DNA of 64,000 bases from Clostridiales bacterium (GTDB lineage: Bacteria; Bacillota; Clostridia; Tissierellales; GPF-1): assembly GCA_013619125.1 (NCBI GenBank), contig JABXKS010000094.1, positions 1-64,000 on the forward strand. The letters run 5' to 3'. Below are positions 51,285 to 61,498 of the stretch, piece after piece. The position numbers were made by a program, and so were the translations under genes. Position 1 is the first letter of the stretch, and the number at the start of each line of letters is the position of its first letter. The notes beneath the pieces are model-generated. The model did no database searches, had not been told where the DNA came from, and saw only the letters and a program-made list of their open reading frames with translations.

Positions 51285-51478
51285 CGTGCTTGAGAATAGT
51301 AGAGGCAATATGGATGCAAGAGAGAATGGTCCTTGGCTGAAAGACCTTTCCATCCCCCTATGACTTGAACCTGCTCAGAAAAAGCACACAATTCGAGGGA
51401 TAGATCACGGGTCTATAACTAGGGTGGTACCGCGGAGTTTACGCTTCGTCCCTATTCGGGATGAGGCGTTTTTTTTAT
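51285..51478 (+). ncRNA. T-box leader (proS), likely Pro specifier CCU
   Basis: AGGGTGGTACCGCGG antiterminator box; CGCTTCGTCCC-tattc-GGGATGAGGCG-T8 terminator; GAACCTG context for specifier. Confidence 0.9.
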
Positions 51479-51495
51479 GAGAAGGAGTGAAGACA

Positions 51496-53223
51496 ATGAG
51501 AATGACGAAATTGTACATGCCAACATTGCGCGAGGTGCCTAGCGAGGCGGATATTCCGTCACATCAATTGCTGATGCGCGCGGGAATGATTCGAAAGCTT
51601 GTATCAGGGGTGTACTCGTACTTGCCTTTGGGATATCGGGTTTTGAAGAAAGTGGAGCAAATTGTTCGAGAGGAAATGGATGCATCGGGTTCGCAAGAGG
51701 TCTTGATGAGCGCGATTCAACCGTCGGAATTGTGGAAGGAAACCAGTCGATGGGATGATTTTGGTCCGGAGATGTTCCGTCTCTATGATCGCAATCAGCG
51801 AGAGTTTTGTTTGGGACCCACTCACGAGGAGATCTTTACGGATTTGATTCGTTACGAGGTGAATTCCTACAAGCAATTGCCTATGAATCTCTATCAGATT
51901 CAAACGAAATACCGAGATGAGAAGCGTCCAAGATTTGGATTGATTCGATCTCGCGAATTTATTATGAAGGACGCTTATTCCTTTGATCTGGACGAGGCGG
52001 GCATGATGAATTCTTACCAGGAAATGTGGGAAGCGTATGATCGCATCTTTACGCGATTAGGCATGAAATACCGTGTGGTGGAAGGCGATGCCGGCGCCAT
52101 GGGCAATGGAGATTCTCACGAGTTTACTGCCATGTGTGAAGTAGGCGAGAGTAATGTCGCGTATTGCGACGCCTGTGATTTTGCCGCAACCGACGAAAAA
52201 GCAGAAACCATTGTACCGATCGCTGCCCAAGAGGCGGAAGAGAAGGCTTTGGAAAAAGTGGATACTCCAGATGTGGGCACCATTGAAGATTTAGAGAAAT
52301 TCTTTAGTCTTGGCGCCGATCGATTTGTGAAAACCTTGCTCTTTCAAGCCAAGGATCGCGTTATTGCGGCCTGTATTCCGGGACATCGAGAGATCAATGA
52401 AACCAAATTGATGAATGCGATCGGAGTGGCGGAGCATGATTTCGAAATGGCGGACGCGGAAACGGTGAAGCGTGTAACCAATGCGGAGGTCGGATTTGCC
52501 GGTCCTGTGGGACTCGATAAAGAGGTTGAAATTCTGGTGGACCGCCGGGTGTTGGAGATGAAGAACTTTGTCATCGGCGCCAACGAGACGGATCGCCATT
52601 TGATTAATGCTAATTATGGTCGTGATTTTGAAGGTCGCGTGATCGATGATCTTTTGATCGTTCGGGAAGGCGACGCTTGTCCGAAATGCGGCGCGCCATT
52701 AGTAATGGATCGCGGTATTGAAGTCGGAAATATCTTCCAATTGGGAACCAAGTATTCTACGGCTATGTCGGCGACTTATTTGGATCAAAACGGAAAGGCA
52801 AAATTGGTCTGGATGGGTTCTTACGGCGTGGGTGTTTCCCGTTCCGTCGCATCAATCATTGAGCAAAACCACGATGAGAACGGTATTGTTTGGCCAGCTG
52901 TGGTTGCGCCGTTCCATGTAGTCGTAACGCCGATCAACGTGAAGAATGACGAGCAACGGGAATTGGCGGAAGCTCTTTATGAAGAGCTGAAGGCAGCCGG
53001 TGTTGAAGTAATCTTGGACGATCGAAAAGAGCGTCCGGGTGTAAAATTCAAGGACGCTGAGTTGATCGGATTCCCAATTCGCATTGCGGTGGGCCGTGGC
53101 GCTGCCGAAGGCATCGTTGAATTTGTTCTTCGAAAAGATGTGAAAAACAAGGAAGAGATCGCTCAAAGCGATGTATGTGCACGAGTGATCAAAGAATTGA
53201 ACAAACAAGGTTTGAACTTATAA
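51496..53223 (+). CDS. proS: Prolyl-tRNA synthetase
   Basis: [65 protein letters not shown]. Confidence 0.97.
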   Translation: MRMTKLYMPTLREVPSEADIPSHQLLMRAGMIRKLVSGVYSYLPLGYRVLKKVEQIVREEMDASGSQEVLMSAIQPSELWKETSRWDDFGPEMFRLYDRNQREFCLGPTHEEIFTDLIRYEVNSYKQLPMNLYQIQTKYRDEKRPRFGLIRSREFIMKDAYSFDLDEAGMMNSYQEMWEAYDRIFTRLGMKYRVVEGDAGAMGNGDSHEFTAMCEVGESNVAYCDACDFAATDEKAETIVPIAAQEAEEKALEKVDTPDVGTIEDLEKFFSLGADRFVKTLLFQAKDRVIAACIPGHREINETKLMNAIGVAEHDFEMADAETVKRVTNAEVGFAGPVGLDKEVEILVDRRVLEMKNFVIGANETDRHLINANYGRDFEGRVIDDLLIVREGDACPKCGAPLVMDRGIEVGNIFQLGTKYSTAMSATYLDQNGKAKLVWMGSYGVGVSRSVASIIEQNHDENGIVWPAVVAPFHVVVTPINVKNDEQRELAEALYEELKAAGVEVILDDRKERPGVKFKDAELIGFPIRIAVGRGAAEGIVEFVLRKDVKNKEEIAQSDVCARVIKELNKQGLNL

Positions 53224-53266
53224 AAATTCCTGAACTGGGGATGATGGATAGCATGCAATGGTTTTA

Positions 53267-53291
53267 CAAAAGCCCCGTTTCGGGGCTTTTG
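53267..53291 (+). terminator. Rho-independent terminator
   Basis: CAAAAGCCCCG-ttt-CGGGGCTTTTG. Confidence 0.85.
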
Positions 53292-53354
53292 CGTTGCTAA
53301 AATGATTCGATTGTCTTATAATAATTGTGAATGTGAACATGGGAGGAAAAAAAT

Positions 53355-54842
53355 ATGTCAAATGTACGTGTGCGTTTTGCGCCGAGTCCAACGGGATATC
53401 TCCATATTGGCGGGTTGCGAACAGCTTTATATGATTACTTGTATGCAAAACAATTGGGTGGAGCTTATATCCTTCGAATTGAGGATACGGACCGCAATCG
53501 TTTTGTGGACGATGCGATGAAGAACCTGATTGAAAGCCTAGAATGGGCAGGGGTTGTTCATGACGAAGGCGTTTTCTTGAACGAAGCGGGCGAGATTGTT
53601 CAAAAGGGAGAGTACGGCCCTTATATCCAATCCGAGCGATTGGATATCTACAAAGAGCACTTGGATCGATTGATTCAATCGGGTCATGCCTATCCTTGTT
53701 TCTGTTCCAAGGAGCGATTGGAAACGGTTCGCGAGCATCAGCGTGCGACCAACGAGATGATGAAATATGACGGCCATTGCCGCAATCTTTCGAAGGAAGA
53801 AGTCGAGAAGCGAATGGCAGCCGGGGAAGAGTATGTGGTTCGTTTGAAGATGCCTGTGAATGTGGATATCACCTTTGATGATACCATTCGTGGTCATGTA
53901 TCCATCAACTCCGACGATGTAGATGATCAGGTTCTGATGAAATCCGATGGATTTCCGACCTATCACTTGGCGGCTGTTGTGGATGATTATTTGATGGAGA
54001 TCACCCATGTGGTTCGTGGAGAAGAGTGGCTGGTTTCCACACCGAAGCATATCTATTTGAATCAGTGCTTTGGATGGGAAGCGCCGCAATACGTGCATCT
54101 TCCAACGGTGTTGAACAAGGAAAAGAAAAAGTTGTCCAAGCGTCACGGGGATGTTGCCGTTGGCGACTTTAAAAAGAAGGGCTACACCAAGGAAGGGCTT
54201 ATCAACTATTTGGCCCTGGTTGGCTGGTCACCAGAAGGGGATCAAGAGATCTTTTCCATGGATGAATTGATTGCCGCCTTTGACTTTGGACGGGTCGCCA
54301 AAGCCGGCGGCGTATTCGATGTCGACAAATTAAATTGGGTCAATGCTCAGCATATTCGACAGCTTTCTGTTTCAGAATTGACGGATCTCTGCGCGCCGTA
54401 TCTCCTAGAAGCGGGTCAGATTTCGGCTGCTGAGTTGACGGAACGCCGTCCATGGTTGGAGCGTTTGATTTCTACCGTACAAGAGCGGATCGAGGTATTG
54501 TCCGACGTGGTGGAACGTGCGGCCCTATACTTTACGGAGGAAGTGATTCCTGAAACTGAAGAGGTGGAAACCATGCTTCGCACGGAAGGGATTCCTGTCT
54601 TGATTGAAGCCATGTTGGCAGAGCTGGATACCATTGAGGAAATCGATGATGAATTTATGAAAGGATTCTTCAAACGGATTCAAAAGGCGACGGGACTCAA
54701 GGGGAAAAACCTTTATATGCCGAGCCGCGCGATGATCACCGGACAATTGCACGGACCGGATATGGCTGCTGTTTTTGTGGTCATGGGGAAAGCTGGAATT
54801 CAAAATCGATTGATCTATGTAAAGGAAAACTTCACAAAATAA
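53355..54842 (+). CDS. gltX: Glutamyl-tRNA synthetase
   Basis: VRVRFAPSPTGYLHIGGLRTALYDYLYAK, KKLSKRHGDVAV. Confidence 0.97.
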   Translation: MSNVRVRFAPSPTGYLHIGGLRTALYDYLYAKQLGGAYILRIEDTDRNRFVDDAMKNLIESLEWAGVVHDEGVFLNEAGEIVQKGEYGPYIQSERLDIYKEHLDRLIQSGHAYPCFCSKERLETVREHQRATNEMMKYDGHCRNLSKEEVEKRMAAGEEYVVRLKMPVNVDITFDDTIRGHVSINSDDVDDQVLMKSDGFPTYHLAAVVDDYLMEITHVVRGEEWLVSTPKHIYLNQCFGWEAPQYVHLPTVLNKEKKKLSKRHGDVAVGDFKKKGYTKEGLINYLALVGWSPEGDQEIFSMDELIAAFDFGRVAKAGGVFDVDKLNWVNAQHIRQLSVSELTDLCAPYLLEAGQISAAELTERRPWLERLISTVQERIEVLSDVVERAALYFTEEVIPETEEVETMLRTEGIPVLIEAMLAELDTIEEIDDEFMKGFFKRIQKATGLKGKNLYMPSRAMITGQLHGPDMAAVFVVMGKAGIQNRLIYVKENFTK

Positions 54843-54859
54843 TCCTTGATTTATGAGGG

Positions 54860-55113
54860 GAACTTGTGGTATCAATAAAGAAAGACATGGAACAAGAAGA
54901 GTACTTGCGAGAGGGATGAAGAGAGAAGCTGGTTGGTGAGAAGCTTACGATTTGAGCAGGGAAGTGCGCTTGGGAGTCGACGCCTGAAATAAGTAGGGTT
55001 GTTCGGATGATCTCGTTATCGATCGATGAGAGAAAGGATGCTGATCCTTTAATCAAGAGTGGAACCGCGGTGTAAATCGTCTCTTTGGAGACGACAATCA
55101 CCGCGTTTTTTTT
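54860..55113 (+). ncRNA. T-box leader (cysE-cysS), candidate Cys specifier UGC
   Basis: AAGAGTGGAACCGCGGTG antiterminator box, CACCGCG-T8 terminator, AGTA motif in Stem I; TGC in GGAAGTGCGC. Confidence 0.9.
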
Positions 55114-55118
55114 GTATG

Positions 55119-55216
55119 ATGAATATATCTTCGCAATCATTTGCAGAGGGTTCAATCTGCAAATATACGTTTAGCGAAGATGGTCTGTCTTGAACAAAGT
55201 GAAAGACTGAATTCAT
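55119..55216 (+). repeat. Structured intergenic element, copy B
   Basis: ATCTTCGC (55127-55134)/GCGAAGAT (55174-55181); ATTTGCAGA-GGGTTCAA-TCTGCAAAT (55139-55164); ATGAAT...ATTCAT ends. Confidence 0.9.
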
Positions 55217-55225
55217 TTGGACATG

Positions 55226-55319
55226 ATGAATATATCTTCGCAATCATTTGCAGAGGGTTCAATCTGCAAATAAAAGTTCAGCGAAGATGGTCTGATATGC
55301 GAAGCGTGGAAGAATTCAT
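55226..55319 (+). repeat. Structured intergenic element, copy C (tandem to B, period 107 nt)
   Basis: Same core as copy B; 3' end abuts the cysE RBS (TTTGGAGGAAG). Confidence 0.9.
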
Positions 55320-55331
55320 TTGGAGGAAGAT

Positions 55332-55991
55332 ATGTTGGGATTCAAGCAATTGAAAGAAGACATTCAAATTATTATGGAGAAAGACCCTGCGGCAAAATCC
55401 GCCTTTGAAGTCTGGATGACCTATCCCGGGCTCAAGGCGATCAGGCGCCATCGAAGAGCCCATTGGTTCTATCAAAGGGGTTGGACAACCATGGCTAGAA
55501 TTTTGTCGGATCGTGGCCGATCGAAAACGGGTATCGAGATTCATCCCGGCGCGGAGTTGGGGCGCAGACTCTTTATCGACCATGGCATGGGAATTGTAAT
55601 TGGAGAAACCTCCATTGTAGGAGACGATGTGACCATCTATCACGGCGTTACCTTGGGGGGGACTGGTAAGGAGACTGGGAAACGGCATCCCACCGTTGGC
55701 GATCATGTGATTATCAGTGCGGGTGCGAAGGTCCTGGGAAACATCGTGATCGGCGATCATTCACGGGTTGGCGCGCAGTCTGTTGTTTTGAAATCCGTTC
55801 CGGCGCATTGTACCGTTGTCGGAATTCCTGGCAAGATTGTGATTCAGAATGAAGAACGGGTTGGAAAGGCTGGCATGCCGGATCCGGTTCTTCAAGAGAT
55901 CAATTACTTGAAACAGCGGGTTCGACGTTTGGAAGACGAATTGGATCAGCTTCAGATAGAGAATGAGGAGGAATTTGATGAAAATCTATAG
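55332..55991 (+). CDS. cysE: Serine O-acetyltransferase
   Basis: GIEIHPGAELGRRLFIDHGMGIVIGETSIVGDDVTIYHGVTLGGTGKETGKRHPTVGDHV. Confidence 0.96.
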   Translation: MLGFKQLKEDIQIIMEKDPAAKSAFEVWMTYPGLKAIRRHRRAHWFYQRGWTTMARILSDRGRSKTGIEIHPGAELGRRLFIDHGMGIVIGETSIVGDDVTIYHGVTLGGTGKETGKRHPTVGDHVIISAGAKVLGNIVIGDHSRVGAQSVVLKSVPAHCTVVGIPGKIVIQNEERVGKAGMPDPVLQEINYLKQRVRRLEDELDQLQIENEEEFDENL

Positions 55992-57378
55992 TACCTTAAC
56001 AAGAAAGAAAGAGGAATTTGTTCCTATTGAGCCGGGTGTTGTTAAAATATATGTCTGTGGTCCGACTGTTTACAACTATATTCATGTTGGAAATGCCAGA
56101 CCTTTTGTGGTGTTTGACACCCTGAAGCGCTATCTTCAATATCAGGGACTTCAGGTAAAATATGTGCAGAACTTTACGGATATCGACGACAAGTTGATTA
56201 CCCAGTCCATCGAAGAAGGCGTGAGTGTCAAGGAATTGGCGGAGAAATACATCCAAGAATATATGACAGACGCGGAAGGCTTGAATATCGACGAGGCATC
56301 AATCATCCATCCGAAAGCGACGGAAACCATGGACGAGATCATCGCCTTTATCGCGGAGTTGGAAGAGAAGGGATATGCCTATGCGGTAAACGGAAACGTC
56401 TACTTTGAAGTTACCAAGGTGAAAAACTACGGAAAATTCAGCCGCAAAAATATTGAAGATTTGGTCAGCGGAGCCAGAATTCTGGTGAACAAAGAGAAGA
56501 AAAATCCCCTGGATTTCATTTTGTGGAAAAACAAAAAGCCAGGCGAGCCGGCATGGACAAGTCCTTGGGGTGAGGGGAGACCGGGCTGGCACATTGAGTG
56601 CTCGGCCATGATCCGCAAGCTACTGGGAGAAACCATTGATATTCATGCCGGAGGATCGGATCTAGAATTTCCGCATCATGAAAATGAAATCGCTCAGTCT
56701 GAGAGTTTGACTGGAAAACACTTTGCGAATTATTGGATGCATAACGCCATGATTAATACCGAGGGTGAGAAGATGAGTAAGTCGAAGGACAATTTCTTTA
56801 CGGTTCGCACCATCGCGGAAGAATATGATCTGGAGATCGTTCGATTCTTTCTTTTGTCGTCTCATTACCGTAGCCCTATCAACTTTAGCAGAAAGATCAT
56901 CGAGCAAAGCCAGGCGGCCATGGATCGACTTTATAACGGGAAATATCAAATGCAGCATCTGATGGGTCTGGAAAACCCGGCATCGGAAAGCGGTTTAGAG
57001 GCTGAAGTGAAAAAAGAAGCGGCAACCTTCCTTGAGAGATTTGTGGAGGCCATGGAAGATGACTTGAATACGGCGGATGCCATTGCGGTCATGTTTGAAA
57101 CAGTGAAATACGCCAACACAAATTTATCTGAGGCGAGCAGTCGAACAAGCGTAACGGTCCTATATGACGCCTTGATGGAGATGGGTGGAGTCTTGGGTAT
57201 CTTATATCGTGAAAAAGAAACACTGGAATTGGATGTTCAGTCTTTGATTGACGAGCGACAAACGGCAAGAACGAATCGCGATTTTGCCCGGGCCGATCAG
57301 ATTCGAGATGAATTGAAAGCTCAGGGAATCGTGTTGGAAGACACGCCGCAGGGGGTCAAATGGAGACGAGAAGAGTAA
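55978..57378 (+). CDS. cysS: Cysteinyl-tRNA synthetase
   Basis: VYVCGPTVYNYIHVGNARPFVVFDTLKRYL-type motif, HNAMINTEGEKMSKSKDNF. Confidence 0.97.
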   Translation: MKIYSTLTRKKEEFVPIEPGVVKIYVCGPTVYNYIHVGNARPFVVFDTLKRYLQYQGLQVKYVQNFTDIDDKLITQSIEEGVSVKELAEKYIQEYMTDAEGLNIDEASIIHPKATETMDEIIAFIAELEEKGYAYAVNGNVYFEVTKVKNYGKFSRKNIEDLVSGARILVNKEKKNPLDFILWKNKKPGEPAWTSPWGEGRPGWHIECSAMIRKLLGETIDIHAGGSDLEFPHHENEIAQSESLTGKHFANYWMHNAMINTEGEKMSKSKDNFFTVRTIAEEYDLEIVRFFLLSSHYRSPINFSRKIIEQSQAAMDRLYNGKYQMQHLMGLENPASESGLEAEVKKEAATFLERFVEAMEDDLNTADAIAVMFETVKYANTNLSEASSRTSVTVLYDALMEMGGVLGILYREKETLELDVQSLIDERQTARTNRDFARADQIRDELKAQGIVLEDTPQGVKWRREE

Positions 57379-57782
57379 TGCGCGATCCACGTGAAGAGTC
57401 AGCCCTGCGATTGGCGTATATAGGCGATGCTGTATATGAGGTGCATATTCGAAGGTGGTTGATGGAACAAAGTTTGCTGCCTGTTGGTGCTTTGCACAAG
57501 GCGTCCATTGCCTTTGTCAAGGCATCGGCGCAGGCATCGTTTTATCATCTGATCGAACCCAAACTGACAGATGCAGAGCAGGCAGTGATGCGTCGGGGAC
57601 GCAACGCGAAGTCAGCTATGGTGCCAAGAAAAGCGGATATCGGTGATTATCGCAAGGCGACTGGTTTTGAAGCCTTGATTGGATTTATGTACTTAAACGG
57701 AGAAAATGAACGAATCGAGGAGGTGATGGGATGGATATTCAAGGCAACACAGACTGGATCGGAGGAAGAAACCCAGTCTTAG
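57378..57782 (+). CDS. mrnC: Mini-ribonuclease III
   Basis: LRLAYIGDAVYEVHIRRWLM...RRGRNAKSAMVPRKADIGDYRKATGFEALIGFMYL. Confidence 0.93.
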   Translation: MRDPREESALRLAYIGDAVYEVHIRRWLMEQSLLPVGALHKASIAFVKASAQASFYHLIEPKLTDAEQAVMRRGRNAKSAMVPRKADIGDYRKATGFEALIGFMYLNGENERIEEVMGWIFKATQTGSEEETQS

Positions 57783-58501
57783 AGGCAGTCAAGTCGGGGA
57801 GAACCATTGAAAAGATTTTGATTGCGGACGGGATGAACAAGGGAAGCATCGGAAAGATTCTGGTGTCGGCCAATGAACGAAAGATTCCCGTGCAAAGCGT
57901 GCCAAGAACGAAGCTGGATCAATTGGTGGAAGGCAATCATCAAGGGGTCATCGCGCATTTGTCCGCCCATACCTATGGAACGATGGAAGATGTTTACAAG
58001 AGAGCGGAGGAAAGCGGCGAGCCGCCTTTTCTCTTGATTCTTGACGGGATTGAGGACCCCCATAATCTGGGGGCGATTATTCGAACGGCAGAGTGTGCTG
58101 GGGTTCATGGCATTATTATCCCGAAACGCCGCGCGGCTGGGCTGACATCCACCGTGGCCAAGACTGCGGCAGGGGCGTTGGAATATGTCCCGGTCGTCAA
58201 GGTGGGAAATCTTGCACAGGCGATAGAAAAATTGAAAGAGGAAGGTTTCTGGATCTACGGGACGGCTTTTTCTGATCAGAATCTTTTTGAAACCGAGCTG
58301 TCCGGTTCCGTTGCTCTTGTCATCGGCAATGAGGGCAAGGGAATATCCAAAAATATTCAAGTCCATTGCGATGCTTTGGTGTCGATTCCCATGGTCGGGA
58401 AAATCACATCCTTAAACGCCTCCGTTGCGACGGCCGTGGTCACCTATGAGGTGAGGCGTCAACGAGACCTGCGAGGTCGGCAGGGGACAAAGAAAAAATG
58501 A
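57731..58501 (+). CDS. rlmB: 23S rRNA (guanosine-2'-O-)-methyltransferase
   Basis: GRNPVLEAVKSGRTIEKILIADG, ILDGIEDPHNLGAIIRTAECAGVHGIIIPKRRAAGLT; VIGNEGKGIS. Confidence 0.94.
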   Translation: MDIQGNTDWIGGRNPVLEAVKSGRTIEKILIADGMNKGSIGKILVSANERKIPVQSVPRTKLDQLVEGNHQGVIAHLSAHTYGTMEDVYKRAEESGEPPFLLILDGIEDPHNLGAIIRTAECAGVHGIIIPKRRAAGLTSTVAKTAAGALEYVPVVKVGNLAQAIEKLKEEGFWIYGTAFSDQNLFETELSGSVALVIGNEGKGISKNIQVHCDALVSIPMVGKITSLNASVATAVVTYEVRRQRDLRGRQGTKKK

Positions 58502-59034
58502 TCATTCGCGGGCAAGAGATCTTGTTTGTTGATGGATATAACGTGATCCATTCCTGGGGGGAACTGAAGGGCTTGGCCCGGGTGAACCTAAGTGGGGCAC
58601 GTCAGTCTCTTCTGGATTTTATGGCGGAGTATCAAGCCTATACAGGCGTGAAGGTGATTGTCGTCTTTGATGCGCAATCCGCCTCAGGAACCATTGATTC
58701 CAAGTTGACCATAATTGGCTTGGAGGTTGTGTTTACTGGTACGGATTCGACAGCGGACGATTATATCGAACGGCAGGTGCACTTGTTGGGGAAGGTAAAG
58801 CGAATTCGCGTTGCTACTTCCGATTATTTGGAACAGCAGTTGGTCTTAAGTCGGGGAGCGACTCGGGTGTCGGCACGGGAATTGGAACTGGAACTGGCCG
58901 AAATGAAAAGCCGGATCAAAACCAAGGAACGAAAACGGCAGCAAGGGGAAAAAGAGAGCTTCCTTTTGGTGGAGGATCGAATCGATCCGAAAACAAAGCA
59001 AAAGTTGAAGAAACTCTTTGATGAGGAAGAGTAA
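58498..59034 (+). CDS. NYN-domain RNase (YacP/Rae1 family)
   Basis: EILFVDGYNVIHSWGELKGLARVNLSGARQSLLDFMAEYQAYTGVKVIVVFDA. Confidence 0.92.
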   Translation: MIIRGQEILFVDGYNVIHSWGELKGLARVNLSGARQSLLDFMAEYQAYTGVKVIVVFDAQSASGTIDSKLTIIGLEVVFTGTDSTADDYIERQVHLLGKVKRIRVATSDYLEQQLVLSRGATRVSARELELELAEMKSRIKTKERKRQQGEKESFLLVEDRIDPKTKQKLKKLFDEEE

Positions 59035-59038
59035 AAGG

Positions 59039-59077
59039 GAACGGTTCTTAATCTTGACGGATGGAACCGTTTTTTCT
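59039..59077 (+). terminator. Rho-independent terminator
   Basis: GAACGGTTC...GGAACCGTTTTTT. Confidence 0.75.
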
Positions 59078-59112
59078 TATAATGGAGGAAGAGACAACCC
59101 GAGGAGATTGCA

Positions 59113-59766
59113 ATGGAAAAGATGGCAAAGGACATGAAGGCATGGGGAGAAGCAGTTTCTGATACCGGAATTCAAGAATCGGTTAGTGATGAAGATTTGG
59201 TTCTGCGCGCGAAGGAAGGTTTGGATTGGGCGCAGCGGGAACTGATCGATCGCTACAAGGCGATGGTGCGCTACAAGGCTAGCCTGTATTATTTACCCGG
59301 TGCCGATCGGGAGGATCTGATTCAAGAAGGGATGATTGGCTTGTTTAAAGCCATGACGGAGTTTGATCACACACGCAATCAGTATTTTCGTTTTTTTGCA
59401 AACCTCTGTGTGAAGCGACAGCTTCTGACGGCAATCAAGACCTCTCAACGGCTGAAACACATGCCATTGAACGGCTATATTTCCATCCATGGATCCAGAA
59501 CAAACAGCGGAGATGAGCCGATTCTTCTAGAAACCCTGCGCGCCAGCATGGAAGAGGGGCCGGAAGCGAAGATCATCGCGGAGGAAACCCTTCATATGAT
59601 GGAAAGCAAGATTGAAGAGCGGTTGAGTTTTCTGGAATGGAAAGTGTTGATGCACCATTTAGAGGGGATGAGTTATCAAGAAATTTCTGATCAGATGAAT
59701 CGTTCGGTGAAATCGATTGACAACGCACTTCAACGCATCAAAAAAAAGCTGGAGAATTGTCTATAA
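59113..59766 (+). CDS. sigH: RNA polymerase sigma factor SigH
   Basis: DREDLIQEGMIGLFKAMTEFDHTRNQYFRFFANLCVKRQLLTAIKTSQRLKH. Confidence 0.92.
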   Translation: MEKMAKDMKAWGEAVSDTGIQESVSDEDLVLRAKEGLDWAQRELIDRYKAMVRYKASLYYLPGADREDLIQEGMIGLFKAMTEFDHTRNQYFRFFANLCVKRQLLTAIKTSQRLKHMPLNGYISIHGSRTNSGDEPILLETLRASMEEGPEAKIIAEETLHMMESKIEERLSFLEWKVLMHHLEGMSYQEISDQMNRSVKSIDNALQRIKKKLENCL

Positions 59767-59773
59767 TTCCCTA

Positions 59774-59802
59774 TTGACAACCCTTTGAACGGGGGATAAA
59801 AT
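59774..59802 (+). promoter_or_regulatory. Sigma-A promoter for tRNA-Thr/tuf
   Basis: TTGACA-N17-TAAAAT. Confidence 0.75.
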
Positions 59803-59819
59803 AGATGAGTGAGTGAAGT

Positions 59820-59895
59820 GCCCTCGTAACTCAGCAGGTAGAGTACTTGCATGGTAAGCAAGAAGTCACCAGTTCGAATCTGGTCGTGGGCTCCA
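59820..59895 (+). tRNA. tRNA-Thr (GGT)
   Basis: Cloverleaf; anticodon loop ATGGTAA in CTTGC/GCAAG stem; T arm ACCAG-TTCGAAT-CTGGT; encoded CCA. Confidence 0.95.
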
Positions 59896-59954
59896 ATGAA
59901 ATCTTCGCATCTGCGGAGAAAAAAATGAGAACCAATTGGTGAAGGAGGATAATC

Positions 59955-61148
59955 ATGGCAAAACAGCATTTTGAACGTACTAAACCGCACGTGAATATCG
60001 GAACGATCGGACATGTCGATCATGGTAAAACAACGTTGACGGCAGCGATCACTCGAGTTCTTCACGAACGACTGGGAACAGGTGAAGCGATTGCATTTGA
60101 CAACATTGACAAGGCACCAGAAGAGCGTGAACGTGGAATCACAATCTCGACAGCACACGTTGAGTATGAGACGGAAAATCGTCACTACGCACACGTGGAC
60201 TGCCCAGGCCATGCCGACTACGTTAAGAACATGATCACGGGTGCCGCTCAAATGGACGGCGCGATCCTGGTATGTTCTGCAGCAGACGGCCCAATGCCTC
60301 AAACACGCGAGCATATTCTTTTGTCTCGTCAGGTAGGCGTTCCTGAAATCGTTGTATTCATGAATAAAGCAGACATGGTAGATGACGACGAGTTATTGGA
60401 ATTGGTTGAAATGGAAATTCGTGATTTGTTAAGTGAATACGAATATGATGGCGACGAAACGGCCATCGTAATCGGTTCTGCTTTGAAAGCCTTAGAAGAC
60501 CCGTCAAGCAAATGGGGAGACGGCATTATGGAGTTGATGGCAGCGGTCGATGAGAAAATCGAAGAGCCAGTGCGCGATATCGACAAGCCATTCTTGATGC
60601 CAATCGAAGACGTATTCTCAATCACGGGTCGTGGTACAGTTGTTACCGGCCGTGTTGAGCGTGGGATCGTCCGTGTTCAAGATCAAGTGGCAATTGTTGG
60701 TTTGCAAGAAGAACCGACATTGTCTGTATGTACAGGCGTTGAAATGTTCCGTAAATTGTTGGATGAAGGCCGTGCAGGCGATAACATCGGTGCCTTGCTC
60801 AGGGGCGTTCAGCGAACAGACGTAGAACGTGGCCAAGTATTGGCAAAGCCGGGAACCATTCATCCTCATACGATTTTTGAAGGCGAAGTATACGTATTGA
60901 CAAAAGAAGAGGGTGGACGTCATACCCCATTCTTTAACGGCTATCGTCCTCAATTCTACTTCCGTACAACAGACATCACAGGTGCAATCTCTCTTCAAGA
61001 GGGTGTTGAAATGTGCATGCCTGGGGACAACGCGACTTTCACGATTGAAATGATTCACCCGATTGCGATGGAAGAAGGACTTCGATTTGCGGTTCGTGAA
61101 GGCGGACGTACAGTCGCTTCTGGTGTCGTAACCAAAGTCATCAAGTAA
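59955..61148 (+). CDS. tuf: Elongation factor Tu
   Basis: [36 protein letters not shown]. Confidence 0.99.
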   Translation: MAKQHFERTKPHVNIGTIGHVDHGKTTLTAAITRVLHERLGTGEAIAFDNIDKAPEERERGITISTAHVEYETENRHYAHVDCPGHADYVKNMITGAAQMDGAILVCSAADGPMPQTREHILLSRQVGVPEIVVFMNKADMVDDDELLELVEMEIRDLLSEYEYDGDETAIVIGSALKALEDPSSKWGDGIMELMAAVDEKIEEPVRDIDKPFLMPIEDVFSITGRGTVVTGRVERGIVRVQDQVAIVGLQEEPTLSVCTGVEMFRKLLDEGRAGDNIGALLRGVQRTDVERGQVLAKPGTIHPHTIFEGEVYVLTKEEGGRHTPFFNGYRPQFYFRTTDITGAISLQEGVEMCMPGDNATFTIEMIHPIAMEEGLRFAVREGGRTVASGVVTKVIK

Positions 61149-61157
61149 GAATTGGAT

Positions 61158-61192
61158 GGAAGGGCTGGGGGATTACTCTCTTAGCCCTTTTT
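61158..61192 (+). terminator. Rho-independent terminator
   Basis: AGGGCT...TTAGCCCT + T7. Confidence 0.7.
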
Positions 61193-61320
61193 TTAACGAT
61201 TGAAATGCTTGACATCACCAGTCGACTATGATAACTTTTATTGAGTGGTGTAGTAAAGACTGGGTATTTCTATCTGGAGACATAAATCCAACAAGAATTA
61301 TACCTAGGGAGGTGTTTTAG

Positions 61321-61470
61321 ATGAGAGAAAAAGTAACGTTAGCATGTACCGAATGCAAACAACGCAATTACAATACAACAAAAAACAAGAAACAGCATCC
61401 GGATCGAATGGAAGTTCGTAAGTATTGTCGTTTCTGCAAAAAGCATACGGTGCACAAAGAGACAAAATAG
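61321..61470 (+). CDS. rpmG: 50S ribosomal protein L33
   Basis: [49 protein letters not shown]; 49 aa, absent from ORF track. Confidence 0.96.
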   Translation: MREKVTLACTECKQRNYNTTKNKKQHPDRMEVRKYCRFCKKHTVHKETK

Positions 61471-61498
61471 GTTCAAAATCGATTGAGGATGTGATGAC

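Noticed and set aside
55288-55315. CTGATATGCGAAGCGTGGAAG in copy C resembles a hammerhead ribozyme core (CTGANGA...GAAA)
   Set aside because: Core residues do not match and copies A and B lack it; no three-way junction consistent with a hammerhead.
55119-55319. Tandem repeat considered as a mini CRISPR array
   Set aside because: Only two units, 107-nt period, no distinct spacers, no cas genes; the units are internally base-paired along their length.
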